DNA from: Caballeronia glathei
GTDB lineage: Bacteria > Pseudomonadota > Gammaproteobacteria > Burkholderiales > Burkholderiaceae
Direction of reading: 5' to 3'
Assembly: GCF_000698595.1 (NCBI RefSeq)
Contig: NZ_JFHC01000034.1
Coordinates: forward strand, 1-64,000
Length of the DNA stretch: 64,000 nt
In this document: piece after piece, positions 17,261 through 26,548 of the stretch
Position numbering within the stretch: the first letter of the stretch is position 1
Layout: every line of letters starts with the position of its first letter
Made by a program: the position numbers and the translations under genes
The notes under the pieces: generated by a model
What the model was told of the DNA's origin: nothing
Databases searched by the model: none
What the model saw: only the letters and a program-made list of their open reading frames with translations

Positions 17261-17983
17261 TTATTCTCCCGCAGCCTTCGGTGCGTCGGGTAAAGGCGGT
17301 TCATCAAGATGACCGTCACCGACATAGGCCGAGAGATTCAATAATCCATTGCTTTGCGCATATTGAAACAATTCGGAATCGCGTTCGATGCCGAGTTTGC
17401 GCATGGCAGTATTTTTTTGCGTGCTGATTGTTTTGATACTGCGCCGCAATTGCGCGGCAATTTCGGTAATCGTCATCCCCGAGACGAAAAGGCGCACCAC
17501 TTCCAGTTCTCGTTTCGACAAAACCACATCGCGCTGCAGTCCGCTCTCGGAAAGCCCCATGCTGTCGAGCGCCTTCTTCACCGAGGGCCCGACGTACTCC
17601 TTGCCCCGCATCACGCTGACGACGGCAAGCCCGATATGGCTCAGGTCGTCGGCCTTGTTGATGACCGCATTCACGCCGACTTCGCGCAGGCGTTTGAGCA
17701 GCGCCGGATTTTCGAGCATCGTCAACACGACAATGCGCACCGACGGAAACTGGCGCCCGATATAACCGAGCAGGGGCATGCCGTCTCCATATTGACCGCC
17801 CGGCATCGCCAGATCGGAAACGACTACATCACACGGCGTTTTCTGTAAAAGCTGAATCAATTCGGTGGATTGACGAGCCTGCCCGACCACCTCGACTTCG
17901 GGAAATTTGAGCAGCGCTTGCGCCGCACCAAACAAAATGACAGGGTGATCGTCCGCGATAATGACCTTGATACGCTGGCTCAT
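17261..17983 (-). CDS. RcsB/NarL-type response regulator
   Basis: The product has 240 residues. The N-terminal receiver reads KVIIADDHPVILFGAAQAL, with the phosphoacceptor Asp in VVVSDLAMPGG. A C-terminal LuxR-type helix-turn-helix reads LSKRELEVVRLFVSGMTITE and then RRSIKTISTQKNTAMRKLGI. The HTH and linker resemble RcsB more than NarL. No histidine kinase is adjacent, so its signal partner is unknown. The C-terminal tail rich in Pro/Asp after the HTH is longer than in typical RcsB. Confidence 0.88.
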   Translation of the reverse strand: MSQRIKVIIADDHPVILFGAAQALLKFPEVEVVGQARQSTELIQLLQKTPCDVVVSDLAMPGGQYGDGMPLLGYIGRQFPSVRIVVLTMLENPALLKRLREVGVNAVINKADDLSHIGLAVVSVMRGKEYVGPSVKKALDSMGLSESGLQRDVVLSKRELEVVRLFVSGMTITEIAAQLRRSIKTISTQKNTAMRKLGIERDSELFQYAQSNGLLNLSAYVGDGHLDEPPLPDAPKAAGE

Positions 17984-18267
17984 TATTTACCTCTCGCTAG
18001 AAATTGATCAAATGCCGCGCAAATTAGCGTCAAGGTGCTGTCGTCCATTTGATGTCCATTCGAAACCGAATGTTCGGGGGCGTCTGTGGCATGAGAATCG
18101 CACAGGCGGCGCCTCATGTCATTCTCAAATTCACAACCAATATTTAATGCTTTGTTGCAATGTTAAACTCGAACCTGACATAAAGCGCATTTCCGAAACA
18201 AAAAACATCGTTACAGTTGGCGAAACGCTGCTATGGCACCGATGCCGCTGACAGGAGAACCCGCACC

Positions 18268-18870
18268 ATGCGCTTGGCATGTTCCGACGTGCGTCTTGCT
18301 GTGTCTTGTTTCCGACGTTCTTGCCTTGCGCTGTCCATGCTCTGCGCGGCGGCAATCGCGGCTAACGTGCCCCGCGCGTCCGCGCAAACGACTTTCACTC
18401 TCACGAGCACCGACCTGCCGGCGGGCAAGCCCGTCCCGCCGTCGCTGCTCTTCGACCAGACCGACTGCAAGGGCGGCAACCGTTCGCCGCAGCTTTCCTG
18501 GCACGGCGCGCCCGCCGCGACGCGCAGCTTCGCCATCACGATGATCGACCCGGATGCGCCCGGGCGCGGCTGGTGGCATTGGGCCGTCGCCGGCATTCCC
18601 GCGACCGTGACGCAATTGCCGGGCAACGCGAGCGCATCCGGCGCCCTGCGCAAGATGGGCGCGGTCGAATCGCGCAATGATTTCGACGTCGACGGCTATG
18701 GCGGCCCATGCCCGCCGGCGGGCAAGCCGCATCGCTATGTCATCACGGTGTACGCGCTCGACAGCGACGATCTGCGCCTGCGCCAGGGGCGCCCGGCGCT
18801 GATGTTCGAGCACGAGATCCGCGCGACGACGCTCGCTACCGCCCAGCTGATCTTCACTTACGGCCGGTAG
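18268..18870 (+). CDS. YbhB/YbcL family (PEBP-like) exported protein
   Basis: The protein has 200 residues from the ATG at 18268, preceded by AGGAGA. A signal peptide is predicted (hydrophobic core CLALSMLCAAAIAANVPRASA, cleavage near the following QTTF). The PEBP/Raf-kinase-inhibitor-like fold shows FTLTSTDLPAGKPVPPSLLF, the DPDAP and WWHWAVAGIP segments, and PPAGKPHRYVITVYALD near the C-terminus. The bacterial function is poorly defined, and ligand binding is only inferred from family. Confidence 0.88.
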   Translation: MRLACSDVRLAVSCFRRSCLALSMLCAAAIAANVPRASAQTTFTLTSTDLPAGKPVPPSLLFDQTDCKGGNRSPQLSWHGAPAATRSFAITMIDPDAPGRGWWHWAVAGIPATVTQLPGNASASGALRKMGAVESRNDFDVDGYGGPCPPAGKPHRYVITVYALDSDDLRLRQGRPALMFEHEIRATTLATAQLIFTYGR

Positions 18871-19099
18871 CGGCACGGGTTGCGGGGCCCGCCGAGCCAC
18901 CGCGCCGAACGTCATCAGACGATTCGCGCCCGTTACCGGATGTTCCGGACCTCAGTCTGACTTTGCTAGACTGGTCCGGCTGACTTTTCCGGCATGCACG
19001 ACCGGTCGATTCGTCGCGACGCTGCGCGCGCCGCGCGCGAACACTTCAACGAACGCACGCGGCGCGCGCCTTCGCATCCGCAGGAACGGAAGAAATCCC

Positions 19100-19666
19100 A
19101 TGTCGAAGATTCTCATCGTTTATCACAGCGGCTACGGCCATACGAGAAAAGTCGCGGAAGCCGTTCTGGCAGGCGCACAGGAAGCCGGCGCGGACACGAA
19201 GCTGATCGCCGTCGGCGATCTCGACGACGCGCTCTGGGCCGAACTCGACACCGCCGACGCCATCATCTTCGGCGCCCCGACCTACATGGGCGGCCCGTCG
19301 GCCGACTTCAAGAAATTCGCCGATGCGAGCTCGAAGCCATGGTTCGCGCAGAAGTGGAAGGACAAGATCGCGGCCGGCTTCACCAACTCCGCGCACATGA
19401 ACGGCGACAAGTTCCTGACCATCTCGTACTTCGTCACGCTCGCGATGCAGCACGGCATGATCTGGACGGGCACGGGCATGATGCCGTCGAACACGAAGGC
19501 GGCGACGCGCAACGACCTGAACTTCGTCGGCGGCTTCACGGGCCTCCTCACGCAGTCGCCGGCGGATGCGTCGCCTGAGGAAGCGCCGCCGCCCGGCGAT
19601 CTCGAAACGGCGAGGGCGTTCGGCGCGCGCATCGCGGCCGTCACCGCGCGCTGGATCGCGGCGTAG
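19100..19666 (+). CDS. Flavodoxin-family (WrbA-like) NAD(P)H:quinone oxidoreductase
   Basis: The product is 188 residues with the FMN phosphate-binding loop YHSGYGHTRKVAEAV near residues 8-22. The second flavin loop reads IIFGAPTYMGGPSADFKKF near 55-73. A WrbA-like quinone or FMN reductase activity is plausible; the exact substrate is not readable. GGAACGGAAG before the ATG acts as a weak ribosome site. It is a single gene between the PEBP gene and argC. Confidence 0.85.
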   Translation: MSKILIVYHSGYGHTRKVAEAVLAGAQEAGADTKLIAVGDLDDALWAELDTADAIIFGAPTYMGGPSADFKKFADASSKPWFAQKWKDKIAAGFTNSAHMNGDKFLTISYFVTLAMQHGMIWTGTGMMPSNTKAATRNDLNFVGGFTGLLTQSPADASPEEAPPPGDLETARAFGARIAAVTARWIAA

Positions 19667-19802
19667 GCGGGCGCGGCAGCCTGCGCATCGGCCATTTGGC
19701 GAATTCGGCACCGCGCCGTCGCGCTGACTTCGAAGCGCATTAAAATATCGCCTTTCCGCCCTCACGCGCGCCGCGTGATGGGCCCGAACCAGCGAGATCG
19801 AG

Positions 19803-20750
19803 ATGACCACGAAAGTATTTGTCGACGGACAGGAAGGCACCACCGGCCTGAAGATTTTCGAGTACCTGTCGGAGCGCCGTGACATCGAGGTGCTGCGCAT
19901 CGACGAGGCGAAGCGCAAGGACGTCGAGGAGCGCCGCCGCCTGATCAACGCGTCGGACGTGACGTTTCTCTGCCTGCCGGATGTGGCCTCGCGGGAATCG
20001 GTGTCGCTCGTCGAAAACGGCAACACCTGCGTGATCGACGCCAGCACGGCGTTCCGCACCCACGACGACTGGGCGTACGGCCTGCCCGAGCTCACCCGCG
20101 CACAGCGTGAGCGGCTGCGCACGGCCAAGCGCATCGCCGTGCCGGGCTGCCACGCGTCGGCGTTCGTGCTGTCGGTGCAGCCGCTCGTCGCGGGCGGGCT
20201 GGTTCCGGCCAACTTCGACGCGCACGCCTACTCGATCACCGGCTACAGCGGCGGCGGCAAGAAAATGATCGCCGACTACGAAGCGGGCGGAAACGCGAAG
20301 CTCACGAGCCCGCGCCCATACGCGCTCAGCCTCACGCACAAGCATCTGCCGGAAATGGCCGTGCGCTCGGGACTGAAGCACGCGCCGGTGTTCACGCCGA
20401 TCGTCGGCAACTTCCTAAAAGGGCTGGCGGTCACGACCTATTTCTCGCCGGGCCGGCTCGCGCGCGCGGCCAAGCCGAAGGACGTGCAGTCGATGCTGGC
20501 GGAGTACTACGCGAACGAGCCGTTCGTGCGCGTGATGCCGTTCAACGCCGAGAGCAACCTGGACGACGGCTTTTTCGACGTGCAGGCCTGCAACGACACG
20601 AACCGGGTCGATATCTTCGTGTTCGGCAACGACGAGCGCTTCGTGACCGTCGCGCGGCTGGACAACCTCGGCAAGGGGGCGTCGGGGGCGGCGATCCAGT
20701 GCATGAACCTGCACATCGGCGCCGACGAAGAAGCCGGTCTCAATCGCTGA
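19803..20750 (+). CDS. argC: N-acetyl-gamma-glutamyl-phosphate reductase, type 2
   Basis: The 315-residue protein is the shorter form of ArgC (third step of arginine biosynthesis; reduces N-acetylglutamyl phosphate to the semialdehyde). It shows the N-terminal VFVDGQEGTTGLKIFEYLSE nucleotide fold and a catalytic cysteine in AVPGCHASAFVLS. ITGYSGGGKKMI and the histidine segment SLTHKHLPEM follow. No other arg gene is beside it, which is common for Burkholderia. A hairpin terminator follows. Confidence 0.94.
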   Translation: MTTKVFVDGQEGTTGLKIFEYLSERRDIEVLRIDEAKRKDVEERRRLINASDVTFLCLPDVASRESVSLVENGNTCVIDASTAFRTHDDWAYGLPELTRAQRERLRTAKRIAVPGCHASAFVLSVQPLVAGGLVPANFDAHAYSITGYSGGGKKMIADYEAGGNAKLTSPRPYALSLTHKHLPEMAVRSGLKHAPVFTPIVGNFLKGLAVTTYFSPGRLARAAKPKDVQSMLAEYYANEPFVRVMPFNAESNLDDGFFDVQACNDTNRVDIFVFGNDERFVTVARLDNLGKGASGAAIQCMNLHIGADEEAGLNR

Positions 20751-20798
20751 AAGCGCAACTGCGCTGTCTTCGCAGCGCGCGGGCGCCGGAATGGACCG

Positions 20799-20834
20799 AA
20801 GCCGATTCGCCGAAAGGCGGGTCGGCTTTTTGTT
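20799..20834 (+). terminator. Terminator after argC
   Basis: A 13-pair stem (20799-20811 with 20816-20828, including two G-T pairs) closes on a GAAA loop. TTTTTGTTTT follows. Confidence 0.85.
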
Positions 20835-20880
20835 TTGGCGGGGCCAGACGGTCGCGGGCCCGCGCACGGCACGCGCGGGC

Positions 20881-20908
20881 AAAAAAAAGCCCGCCAAGCT
20901 GGCGGGCT
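20881..20908 (-). terminator. Terminator after the receiver gene (minus strand)
   Basis: AGCCCGCCA at 20888-20896 pairs with TGGCGGGCT at 20900-20908 around an AGC loop. The eight A at 20881-20888 become a T tract on the minus strand. It ends the transcript of the two genes at 21025-21844. Confidence 0.8.
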
Positions 20909-21024
20909 GAATCCATATCAGTGGAGACATGGAGGAGACAGGAACGACTATACCAAAATTATTGGTGCATCGCAACAATACGACCGATCGTACCCGGTCG
21001 CCCCGTCCCGCCTCCCCAAAATGC

Positions 21025-21390
21025 CTACGGCTGCGTCATCGACAGAATAAAGCCCAGTTGATCAGTGGACACCGGTTTCACGAGATGGACGTCGAAACCC
21101 GCATCGTGCGTCATCTCGTGATGCTGCGGCTGGCCCCAGCCGGTCAGCGCCACCAGCAGCACGCCGCGCCCGCCGGGCGTATTTCGCAGCGCCCGCGCGG
21201 CGGCGAGTCCGTCCATCATCGGCATGCCGAGATCGAGGATCACGACTTCGGGCGCGAACTGCTGCGCGACCTCCACCGCCTGCGCCCCGTTCGCCGCGAG
21301 TGCAACCTCGTACCCCATTCCATTCAGCAGATTTGCAAGCCCGGCGAGCGCGTCGTCATCGTCGTCGGCTATCAGGATGCGCTTGGTCAC
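21025..21390 (-). CDS. Stand-alone response-regulator receiver protein
   Basis: The product is 121 residues and consists only of a CheY-like receiver. The acidic pocket is IADDDDDA, the phospho-acceptor lies in VVILDLGMPMMDG, the conserved Thr in LLVALTGWG and the Lys in VHLVKPVS. The sequence resembles receivers at the C-terminal end of hybrid kinases rather than CheY. Only 7 bases separate it from the upstream exported-protein gene, so the two are co-transcribed. No kinase is nearby. Confidence 0.88.
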   Translation of the reverse strand: MTKRILIADDDDDALAGLANLLNGMGYEVALAANGAQAVEVAQQFAPEVVILDLGMPMMDGLAAARALRNTPGGRGVLLVALTGWGQPQHHEMTHDAGFDVHLVKPVSTDQLGFILSMTQP

Positions 21391-21397
21391 GTCCGCC

Positions 21398-21844
21398 TCA
21401 CTTGTTGCCCGAAACCACGAGCTTCAACTTGTTGGTTCCCGCCGTCGCCGCAACGATCTCCGTGCGGTGGCCGCGCGCTCCCAGATAGAAGTGCTGGCGG
21501 GATGGGGAGTTCTGGTCGTGCGTCGCGTCGGGCAGGCACGACGCGATGTCGGCGGCAACCGCCTGCAGCGCGTCCGCGCTCGAACCGCCGCGTGAGGTCC
21601 ACGTGCATTGATAGCTGCCGTGCGTCGCGGCGCACTGGGCGTCTTCGCCGTAGGGGAGCGCGGCCGCCTTGCCGTCGTCGGGATTCAGCGCCGCGAAACC
21701 GGGCGACGCCGCGACGATCCGCTTGAGCGCCGCGCACGGGCTCGGGGTATCGTCGGCAGACGCGAAGCCGGGCGCGAACGACGCCCCGCAAACGGCCGCA
21801 GCAGCGAGGCCTGCAAACGCGGTCGCTCGATTCAGCTGATGCAT
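21398..21844 (-). CDS. Exported protein of unknown function
   Basis: The product has 148 residues from the ATG at 21844, with GAGGGAGG about 10 bases upstream. The signal peptide ends near PGFASADD. The mature part has four cysteines, likely two disulfides (CAALKRIV, AQCAATHGSYQCTW, SCLPD), and a GARGHRTEIVAATAGTNKLK end. I do not recognise the family. It is the first gene of a two-gene unit with the receiver protein, suggesting but not proving a shared role. Confidence 0.65.
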   Translation of the reverse strand: MHQLNRATAFAGLAAAAVCGASFAPGFASADDTPSPCAALKRIVAASPGFAALNPDDGKAAALPYGEDAQCAATHGSYQCTWTSRGGSSADALQAVAADIASCLPDATHDQNSPSRQHFYLGARGHRTEIVAATAGTNKLKLVVSGNK

Positions 21845-22087
21845 GTGGGGCGCCTCCCTCTTTTGCTGTTCTTCTCGATCGACGCAACATCTTCGACAGC
21901 CAGTCTGTTCGCTGGCGCCGCACGCGTATGTTCGAAAGCGAATGAAACATACCAAGGAGTAGCAAGCAGCGCACCAAGTATAGGAAACGTACGTGCGTTT
22001 CGCTGCCGTTCGCTCGTGCAGACGAATCGTCGCACGAACGCCACCCTATTTTTCATATTGTTTGTGACGCGCAAGCGACACGTAGGC

Positions 22088-22714
22088 TCAGTGCCGCACG
22101 AGCGCCATCATGGCGCCGAAGCCGACGAAGATGCCGCCCGTCAGCCGGTTGAACGCCGTAGCGACGCTCTGGCTCTTGAGTTTCGCGCCGATGCGCGTGC
22201 CCAGACCCGCGTAGATCAGGTACCAGCTGACCTCGATCACGGCGAATGTCGATACGAGCGCGGCGAATTGCGGAAGGACCGGCCGGCCTGCGTCGATGAA
22301 CTGGGGAAGCAGGGCGGCGGCAAACAGAATCGCCTTCGGATTGCTGCCTGCGATCAGAAAGCCGCTGCGAAACAGCGTTAGATGAGAATGACCGTGCATC
22401 TCATCCGCTTTCGGGAGATCGATTTCACTCACCCGTGCACGCCAGCTTTTCACGCCGACCCAGATCAGGTATGCCGCGCCGATGAACCGCAGCGTATTGA
22501 ACGTCGCGGGCCAGGCTTCGAGAAAGACGCCCAGGCCCGCCGCCGATACCGACAGCATCAGCACGAGCGCAGTGAGGCAGCCGGCCATCGTCGCGCCCGC
22601 GCGCCGCAAGCCGTGCCGCGCGCCGTGCGTCATGACGAGCAGCATGTTCGGCCCCGGAATGGCGGATACGACAAAGACGGTTGCAACGAAAAGCCACCAC
22701 GTGTGCAGGTTCAT
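22088..22714 (-). CDS. LysE/RhtB-family translocator
   Basis: The product is a 208-residue inner-membrane protein with about six hydrophobic segments. The N-terminal family signature is SAIPGPNMLLVMTHGARHG, and a conserved GFLIAGSNPKAILFAAALLP follows mid-protein. Members export amino acids or homoserine lactones. The substrate cannot be assigned. An alternative in-frame start five codons upstream (22729) is possible. Confidence 0.9.
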   Translation of the reverse strand: MNLHTWWLFVATVFVVSAIPGPNMLLVMTHGARHGLRRAGATMAGCLTALVLMLSVSAAGLGVFLEAWPATFNTLRFIGAAYLIWVGVKSWRARVSEIDLPKADEMHGHSHLTLFRSGFLIAGSNPKAILFAAALLPQFIDAGRPVLPQFAALVSTFAVIEVSWYLIYAGLGTRIGAKLKSQSVATAFNRLTGGIFVGFGAMMALVRH

Positions 22715-22799
22715 CGGGGCGTGCACCAATTTTGAGATAGGTGCGGATTATGACGCCTGGATACGCCGTGGCCTACCACTTACACGTTAATTGACAATT

Positions 22800-23672
22800 T
22801 CAGCGGCCGGCCCGCCTCGCCGCGACTTTTCCCAGCACCGCGAAATCCTTGTCGCCCTCGCCGTGGGCGATCGCGTCGATCAGGTTGTCGCGCACGACGC
22901 TTCCGACCGGCAGCGGCGTATTGACCGCTTCTGCCGCGGCGAGCGCGAGCCGGACGTCCTTCAGCCCGAGCCGCGCCTTGAAGAGCGCGGGCTCGTAGCG
23001 GTCTTCCACGATCAGCTTGCCGTAGCCCTGGTAAACCGGCCCCGGAAACAGCGTGCTCGTGATGAGATCGAGGAACATCTGCTGATCGATGCCGTGTCCC
23101 GACACCATCGCCGCGGCCTCGCCGAACGTCTCGATCGCGGATGCCAGCATGAAGTTCACGGCCAGCTTGAGCACGTTCGCATGCTGCGGCGTCGTGCCGA
23201 CGCGCCACGTCTTCTGCCCGATCGCGTCGAGCACCGGCTGCACGCGGTCGATCGCCTCGCCCGGCCCGGCGGCGAAAATGTTGAGCTTGCCCGCCGCGGC
23301 GACGTCCGGGCGGCCCAGCACCGGCGCCGCCACGTACGCGACGCCGTGCTGCGCGTGAAGCGCGGTCAGTTCCTCCGCGAGCGCGACCGAGATCGTCGCC
23401 ATGTTGACGTGCACGATGCCCTTGGGCGCCTGCCTGAGCAAGCCGCCGTCGACCAGCACCGTGCGCAGCGCGGTGTCGTCGGCGAGCATCGAAAACACGG
23501 CGTCGCCCGCGAAGGCCTGCTCGGGCGTATCGACAACCGACGCGCCCTGATCCGCGAGCGCTTTCGTGGGTCCGGGCGAGCGGTTCCACACCCGCACCGC
23601 GTGGCCCGCCTTCAGCGCGTTGCCCGCCATCGCGCTGCCCATCCCGCCGAGTCCGATGAAACCGATATCCAT
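22800..23672 (-). CDS. NAD(P)-dependent 3-hydroxyisobutyrate dehydrogenase-family oxidoreductase
   Basis: The 290-residue enzyme has the N-terminal Rossmann motif MDIGFIGLGGMGSAMAGNAL. The family's catalytic lysine lies in HANVLKLAVNFMLASAIETF, and the substrate region APVLGRPDVAAAGKL is present. It belongs to the beta-hydroxyacid dehydrogenases (glyoxylate/succinic semialdehyde reductase or HIBADH-like). AGGAGGAAAG precedes the ATG at 23672. The exact hydroxy acid is unknown. Confidence 0.88.
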   Translation of the reverse strand: MDIGFIGLGGMGSAMAGNALKAGHAVRVWNRSPGPTKALADQGASVVDTPEQAFAGDAVFSMLADDTALRTVLVDGGLLRQAPKGIVHVNMATISVALAEELTALHAQHGVAYVAAPVLGRPDVAAAGKLNIFAAGPGEAIDRVQPVLDAIGQKTWRVGTTPQHANVLKLAVNFMLASAIETFGEAAAMVSGHGIDQQMFLDLITSTLFPGPVYQGYGKLIVEDRYEPALFKARLGLKDVRLALAAAEAVNTPLPVGSVVRDNLIDAIAHGEGDKDFAVLGKVAARRAGR

Positions 23673-23773
23673 GCTTTCCTCCTCGTGGCCGAATTCGTGC
23701 CGTGAACAATCAGAGAGCGAGTAGATCACATCGTCCCGAAGCATGCAGCGTGAAGCGATGCGATACTTCCTGG

Positions 23774-24532
23774 ATGATCCACGCATGCTTCCGATTCCAT
23801 CGCGAGCTGAACGATTTTCTGGCGCGGCCGCAGCGCGAGCAGGCGTTCACGTGCGCATGCCCGAAGGCGTCGTCGATCAAGCACATGATCGAAGCGCTCG
23901 GCGTGCCGCATACCGAAGTGGAACTGATCGTGAGGAACGGCAGGCCGGCGGGGTTCGATGCGCCCATCGTGCAGGGCGATCGCATCGACGTGTATCCGCG
24001 CAACGGCGTCCCGGAGGGCATGCACGCGGGCGCGCTGCTTTTGCGCCCGCCGCTGCGCGGCGCGGGCTTGCGGTTCGTCGCGGATGCGCATCTCGGTGCG
24101 CTCGCGCAACTGCTGCGGCTTGCGGGCTTCGACACCCGCTACGACAACAATTTCCCCGACGACGAAATCGAGCAACTCGCGCTCGACGAGCACCGCGTCG
24201 TTCTCACGCGCGACCGCGAACTGCTCAAGCGCCGCACGGTGGTGTACGGCTGCTACGTCCGCGCGCTGCAAGCCGATGCGCAATGGCGCGAAATCGCCGA
24301 ACGGCTCGATCTGACGCCGCATGTGCGCGCGTTTCGCCTGTGCCTGATGTGCAACGCGCCGCTGCGGCCCGCCCGTTCCGGCGATCTCGACGGCCGCGTG
24401 CCGGAAGGCGTGCGCGAGCGCCACACGCGCTTCGTCACCTGCGACGTGTGCCGGCGCGTGTTCTGGGAAGGGTCGCACTGGAAGCGGATGCGCGAGCGCA
24501 TCGACGCCCTCGCCGACGCAGGCCGCGCGTAA
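23774..24532 (+). CDS. Mut7-C RNase domain protein with ubiquitin-like N-terminus
   Basis: The product has 252 residues. Residues about 1-85 resemble the ubiquitin-fold Mut7-C companion domain (SSIKHMIEALGVPHTEVELI). The Mut7-C PIN-like nuclease domain follows (FVADAHLGALAQLLRLAGFD, DRELLKRR). A CLMC...CDVC zinc ribbon near the end reads CRRVFWEGSHWKRM. It is predicted to be an RNase; its target is unknown. The ATG at 23774 was chosen over an upstream in-frame GTG at 23702. Confidence 0.88.
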   Translation: MIHACFRFHRELNDFLARPQREQAFTCACPKASSIKHMIEALGVPHTEVELIVRNGRPAGFDAPIVQGDRIDVYPRNGVPEGMHAGALLLRPPLRGAGLRFVADAHLGALAQLLRLAGFDTRYDNNFPDDEIEQLALDEHRVVLTRDRELLKRRTVVYGCYVRALQADAQWREIAERLDLTPHVRAFRLCLMCNAPLRPARSGDLDGRVPEGVRERHTRFVTCDVCRRVFWEGSHWKRMRERIDALADAGRA

Positions 24533-24618
24533 GCGCCGCCGCGCTCGCACCAGTCTCGTACAATACGCGGCTTTCCCATCGTTGAACTCGCGTTCAACCC
24601 TTCGCCCCGGAGCTTCGC

Positions 24619-24891
24619 GTGAAGAAATTCGACCTCGAAAAGAACAAGGCGCTCAAGCTCGCCAACGACCTGAAGCAAAGCGGCTCGGCGCGTTTCGGCG
24701 CGGCCGCGGCGCAGCCGAAGCTCGACCGTCGCGAGCAGCGCCGCCTGGATCAGGAGAAAGGGCTCGTGCCGTTCGCGTGCAAGCTCGACGCCACGCTCGT
24801 CCAGCAACTGCAGGAACGCGCCGCCGCGCACGAAGGCGGCATGACCGAAGCGCTGGCGGAACTGCTGGTGGCCGCCGGCCTCACGCGCTAG
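24619..24891 (+). CDS. Small conserved protein with ribbon-helix-helix-like C-terminus
   Basis: The product is 90 residues, starting at GTG 24619 after a GGAG. The basic N-terminus (KKFDLEKNKALKLANDLKQS) is followed by VPFACKLDATLVQQLQERAA and GGMTEALAELLVAAGL, which read like the beta-strand and two helices of a ribbon-helix-helix DNA-binding domain. That fold is my inference from pattern. No toxin-like partner gene is attached, so a toxin-antitoxin role is not supported. Confidence 0.65.
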   Translation: MKKFDLEKNKALKLANDLKQSGSARFGAAAAQPKLDRREQRRLDQEKGLVPFACKLDATLVQQLQERAAAHEGGMTEALAELLVAAGLTR

Positions 24892-24916
24892 GAGCCAGCG
24901 CGCAAGGCGGCAGCGC

Positions 24917-25228
24917 TCAGACGCTGCCCTGCTTTTCGATCACCAGAATGCGCGCTTCGCCGACTGGCTCGGCGAAATGCTCGTCGCCTGCCTGCGCGTG
25001 GAAGATGTCGCCGGCTTTCAGCGCAAGCGTTTCTTCCCGCCCGTCGCGGCGCACGTGCATCCTCACCTCGCCGTTCATCACGGCGAAGACTTCCTCGCCG
25101 TCGTTCACGTGCCACTTGTACGGCTGGTCGGTCCAGTGCAGGCGGCACGAGATGCCGTTCATCACGCAGACGTCGAGCGCGCCCCACGCGCGCTCCGCCC
25201 TGAAGCTTTCACTTTCGATGAGTTTCAT
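24917..25228 (-). CDS. Cupin-domain protein
   Basis: The product has 103 residues and forms a single cupin barrel. Motif 1 is near YKWHVNDGEEVFAVMNGEVR and motif 2 near LKAGDIFHAQAGDEHFAEP. It lies 12 bases downstream of the MFS transporter gene on the same strand, so they form an operon. Ligand and activity are unknown. Confidence 0.85.
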   Translation of the reverse strand: MKLIESESFRAERAWGALDVCVMNGISCRLHWTDQPYKWHVNDGEEVFAVMNGEVRMHVRRDGREETLALKAGDIFHAQAGDEHFAEPVGEARILVIEKQGSV

Positions 25229-25240
25229 GGTTGTCGCTAC

Positions 25241-26548
25241 CTAGCGGATGAGATTGCGCCCCTCGTCGACGTCGGCGTGGCGCGTCGCCGGAATGCACGC
25301 CACGGCGACGAGGGAAAGCGCGAGCCCCGCCATCACGTAGAAGGTCGGCGCGAGCTGCGAGCCGGTCGTCCGGATGAGCCACGTCACGATGAACTGCCCG
25401 AAGCCGCCGAACAGCATCACCGCGATGTTATAGGCGAGCGAGAGGCCGGTCGAACGGACATGCGCGGGAAAGAGTTCCGCGATCAGCGCGCCGAACGGGC
25501 CGTAGTAGCCGGCGAGCGCAATCGAGAGCAGCGCCTGCACGATCACGAGGCGCGCCACGCTCGGCTCGGCGGCGAGCCACGAAAAGAGCGGATAGATCAA
25601 GGCGAGCGTGATGAGGAGCGACCAGAGCGAGAGCCCTTTCCTGCCGATGCGGTCCGACAACGCGCCCGCAACCGGCGAAAGCACGGTGAGCAGCAGATTG
25701 CCGACGATCAGCGCCGTAAACGACTGCGCGAACGGCAAATTCAGCTGCTTGACGGCGAAGGTCGGCAGATAGCCGATCAGCACGTAGACCGTCACCGTCA
25801 GCGCGATCACCGAGCCGAGCCCGCACAGCACCTCGCGGCCGTGGCTCGCGAACACCTCGCCAAGCGTCGCGCGGCGGGCGGTTTTCTTCGCGTGCAGGAA
25901 GGCTTCCGTGTCCGTCATGTTGCGGCGGATGTAGAAGCCGACCGGCCCGATCACGAGCCCGAGAATGAACGGCACGCGCCAGCCCCACGAATTGAGCGCC
26001 TCGGGCGACATGCCGCGCGAGATCGCCGCGCCGACCAGCGCGCCCAACAGGAGCGCGGCCGCCTGGCTCGCCATCTGGAAGCTGCCGTAGAAGCCGCGCT
26101 TCGAGAACGGCGCGGCTTCGATCAGGAGCGCAGTCGAGCTGCCGAACTCGCCGCCCGCCGAGAAACCTTGCAGCAGGCGCGCGAACACGATGATGAGCGG
26201 CCCGCCGATGCCGATGGCGGAATACGGCGGCGCGATCGCGAGCATCAGGATGCCGAGCGTCATGAGGCCGATCACCATGGTCAGCGCCGCCTTGCGTCCG
26301 GCGCGATCGGCGTAGAGACCGAGCACGATGCCGCCGACCGGCCGCATCACGAAGGCCACGCCGAAGGTGGCCGTGGTGAGGAGAATCGACGAATAATCGC
26401 TGTGGCTCGGGAAGAACAGTTGCGCGATCACGACTGTCATGAAGCCGAACACGGTGAAGTCGTACCATTCGAGCGCATTGCCGATCACGGCGGCCGCTAC
26501 CGCGCGCGTGTTCGGCAGCCTGCCCGCCTTGCGATTCGCTGTTGCCAT
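25241..26548 (-). CDS. MFS transporter, metabolite:proton symporter (MHS) family
   Basis: The protein has 435 residues and 12 predicted membrane segments. It carries the MHS-family N-terminus (IGNALEWYDFTVFGFM), the loop 2-3 motif (GLYADRAGRKAALT) and the GFSAGGEFGSSTALLIE segment typical of KgtP/ProP/CitA-like symporters. A dicarboxylate, osmolyte or aromatic acid substrate is likely but not readable. The ATG at 26548 follows GGGGAGC. The cupin gene is immediately downstream. Confidence 0.92.
   Translation of the reverse strand: MATANRKAGRLPNTRAVAAAVIGNALEWYDFTVFGFMTVVIAQLFFPSHSDYSSILLTTATFGVAFVMRPVGGIVLGLYADRAGRKAALTMVIGLMTLGILMLAIAPPYSAIGIGGPLIIVFARLLQGFSAGGEFGSSTALLIEAAPFSKRGFYGSFQMASQAAALLLGALVGAAISRGMSPEALNSWGWRVPFILGLVIGPVGFYIRRNMTDTEAFLHAKKTARRATLGEVFASHGREVLCGLGSVIALTVTVYVLIGYLPTFAVKQLNLPFAQSFTALIVGNLLLTVLSPVAGALSDRIGRKGLSLWSLLITLALIYPLFSWLAAEPSVARLVIVQALLSIALAGYYGPFGALIAELFPAHVRSTGLSLAYNIAVMLFGGFGQFIVTWLIRTTGSQLAPTFYVMAGLALSLVAVACIPATRHADVDEGRNLIR

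Noticed and set aside
24619..24891. Small RHH-like protein as an antitoxin
   Set aside because: No toxin-like gene is adjacent or overlapping; the downstream gene is a cupin on the opposite strand.
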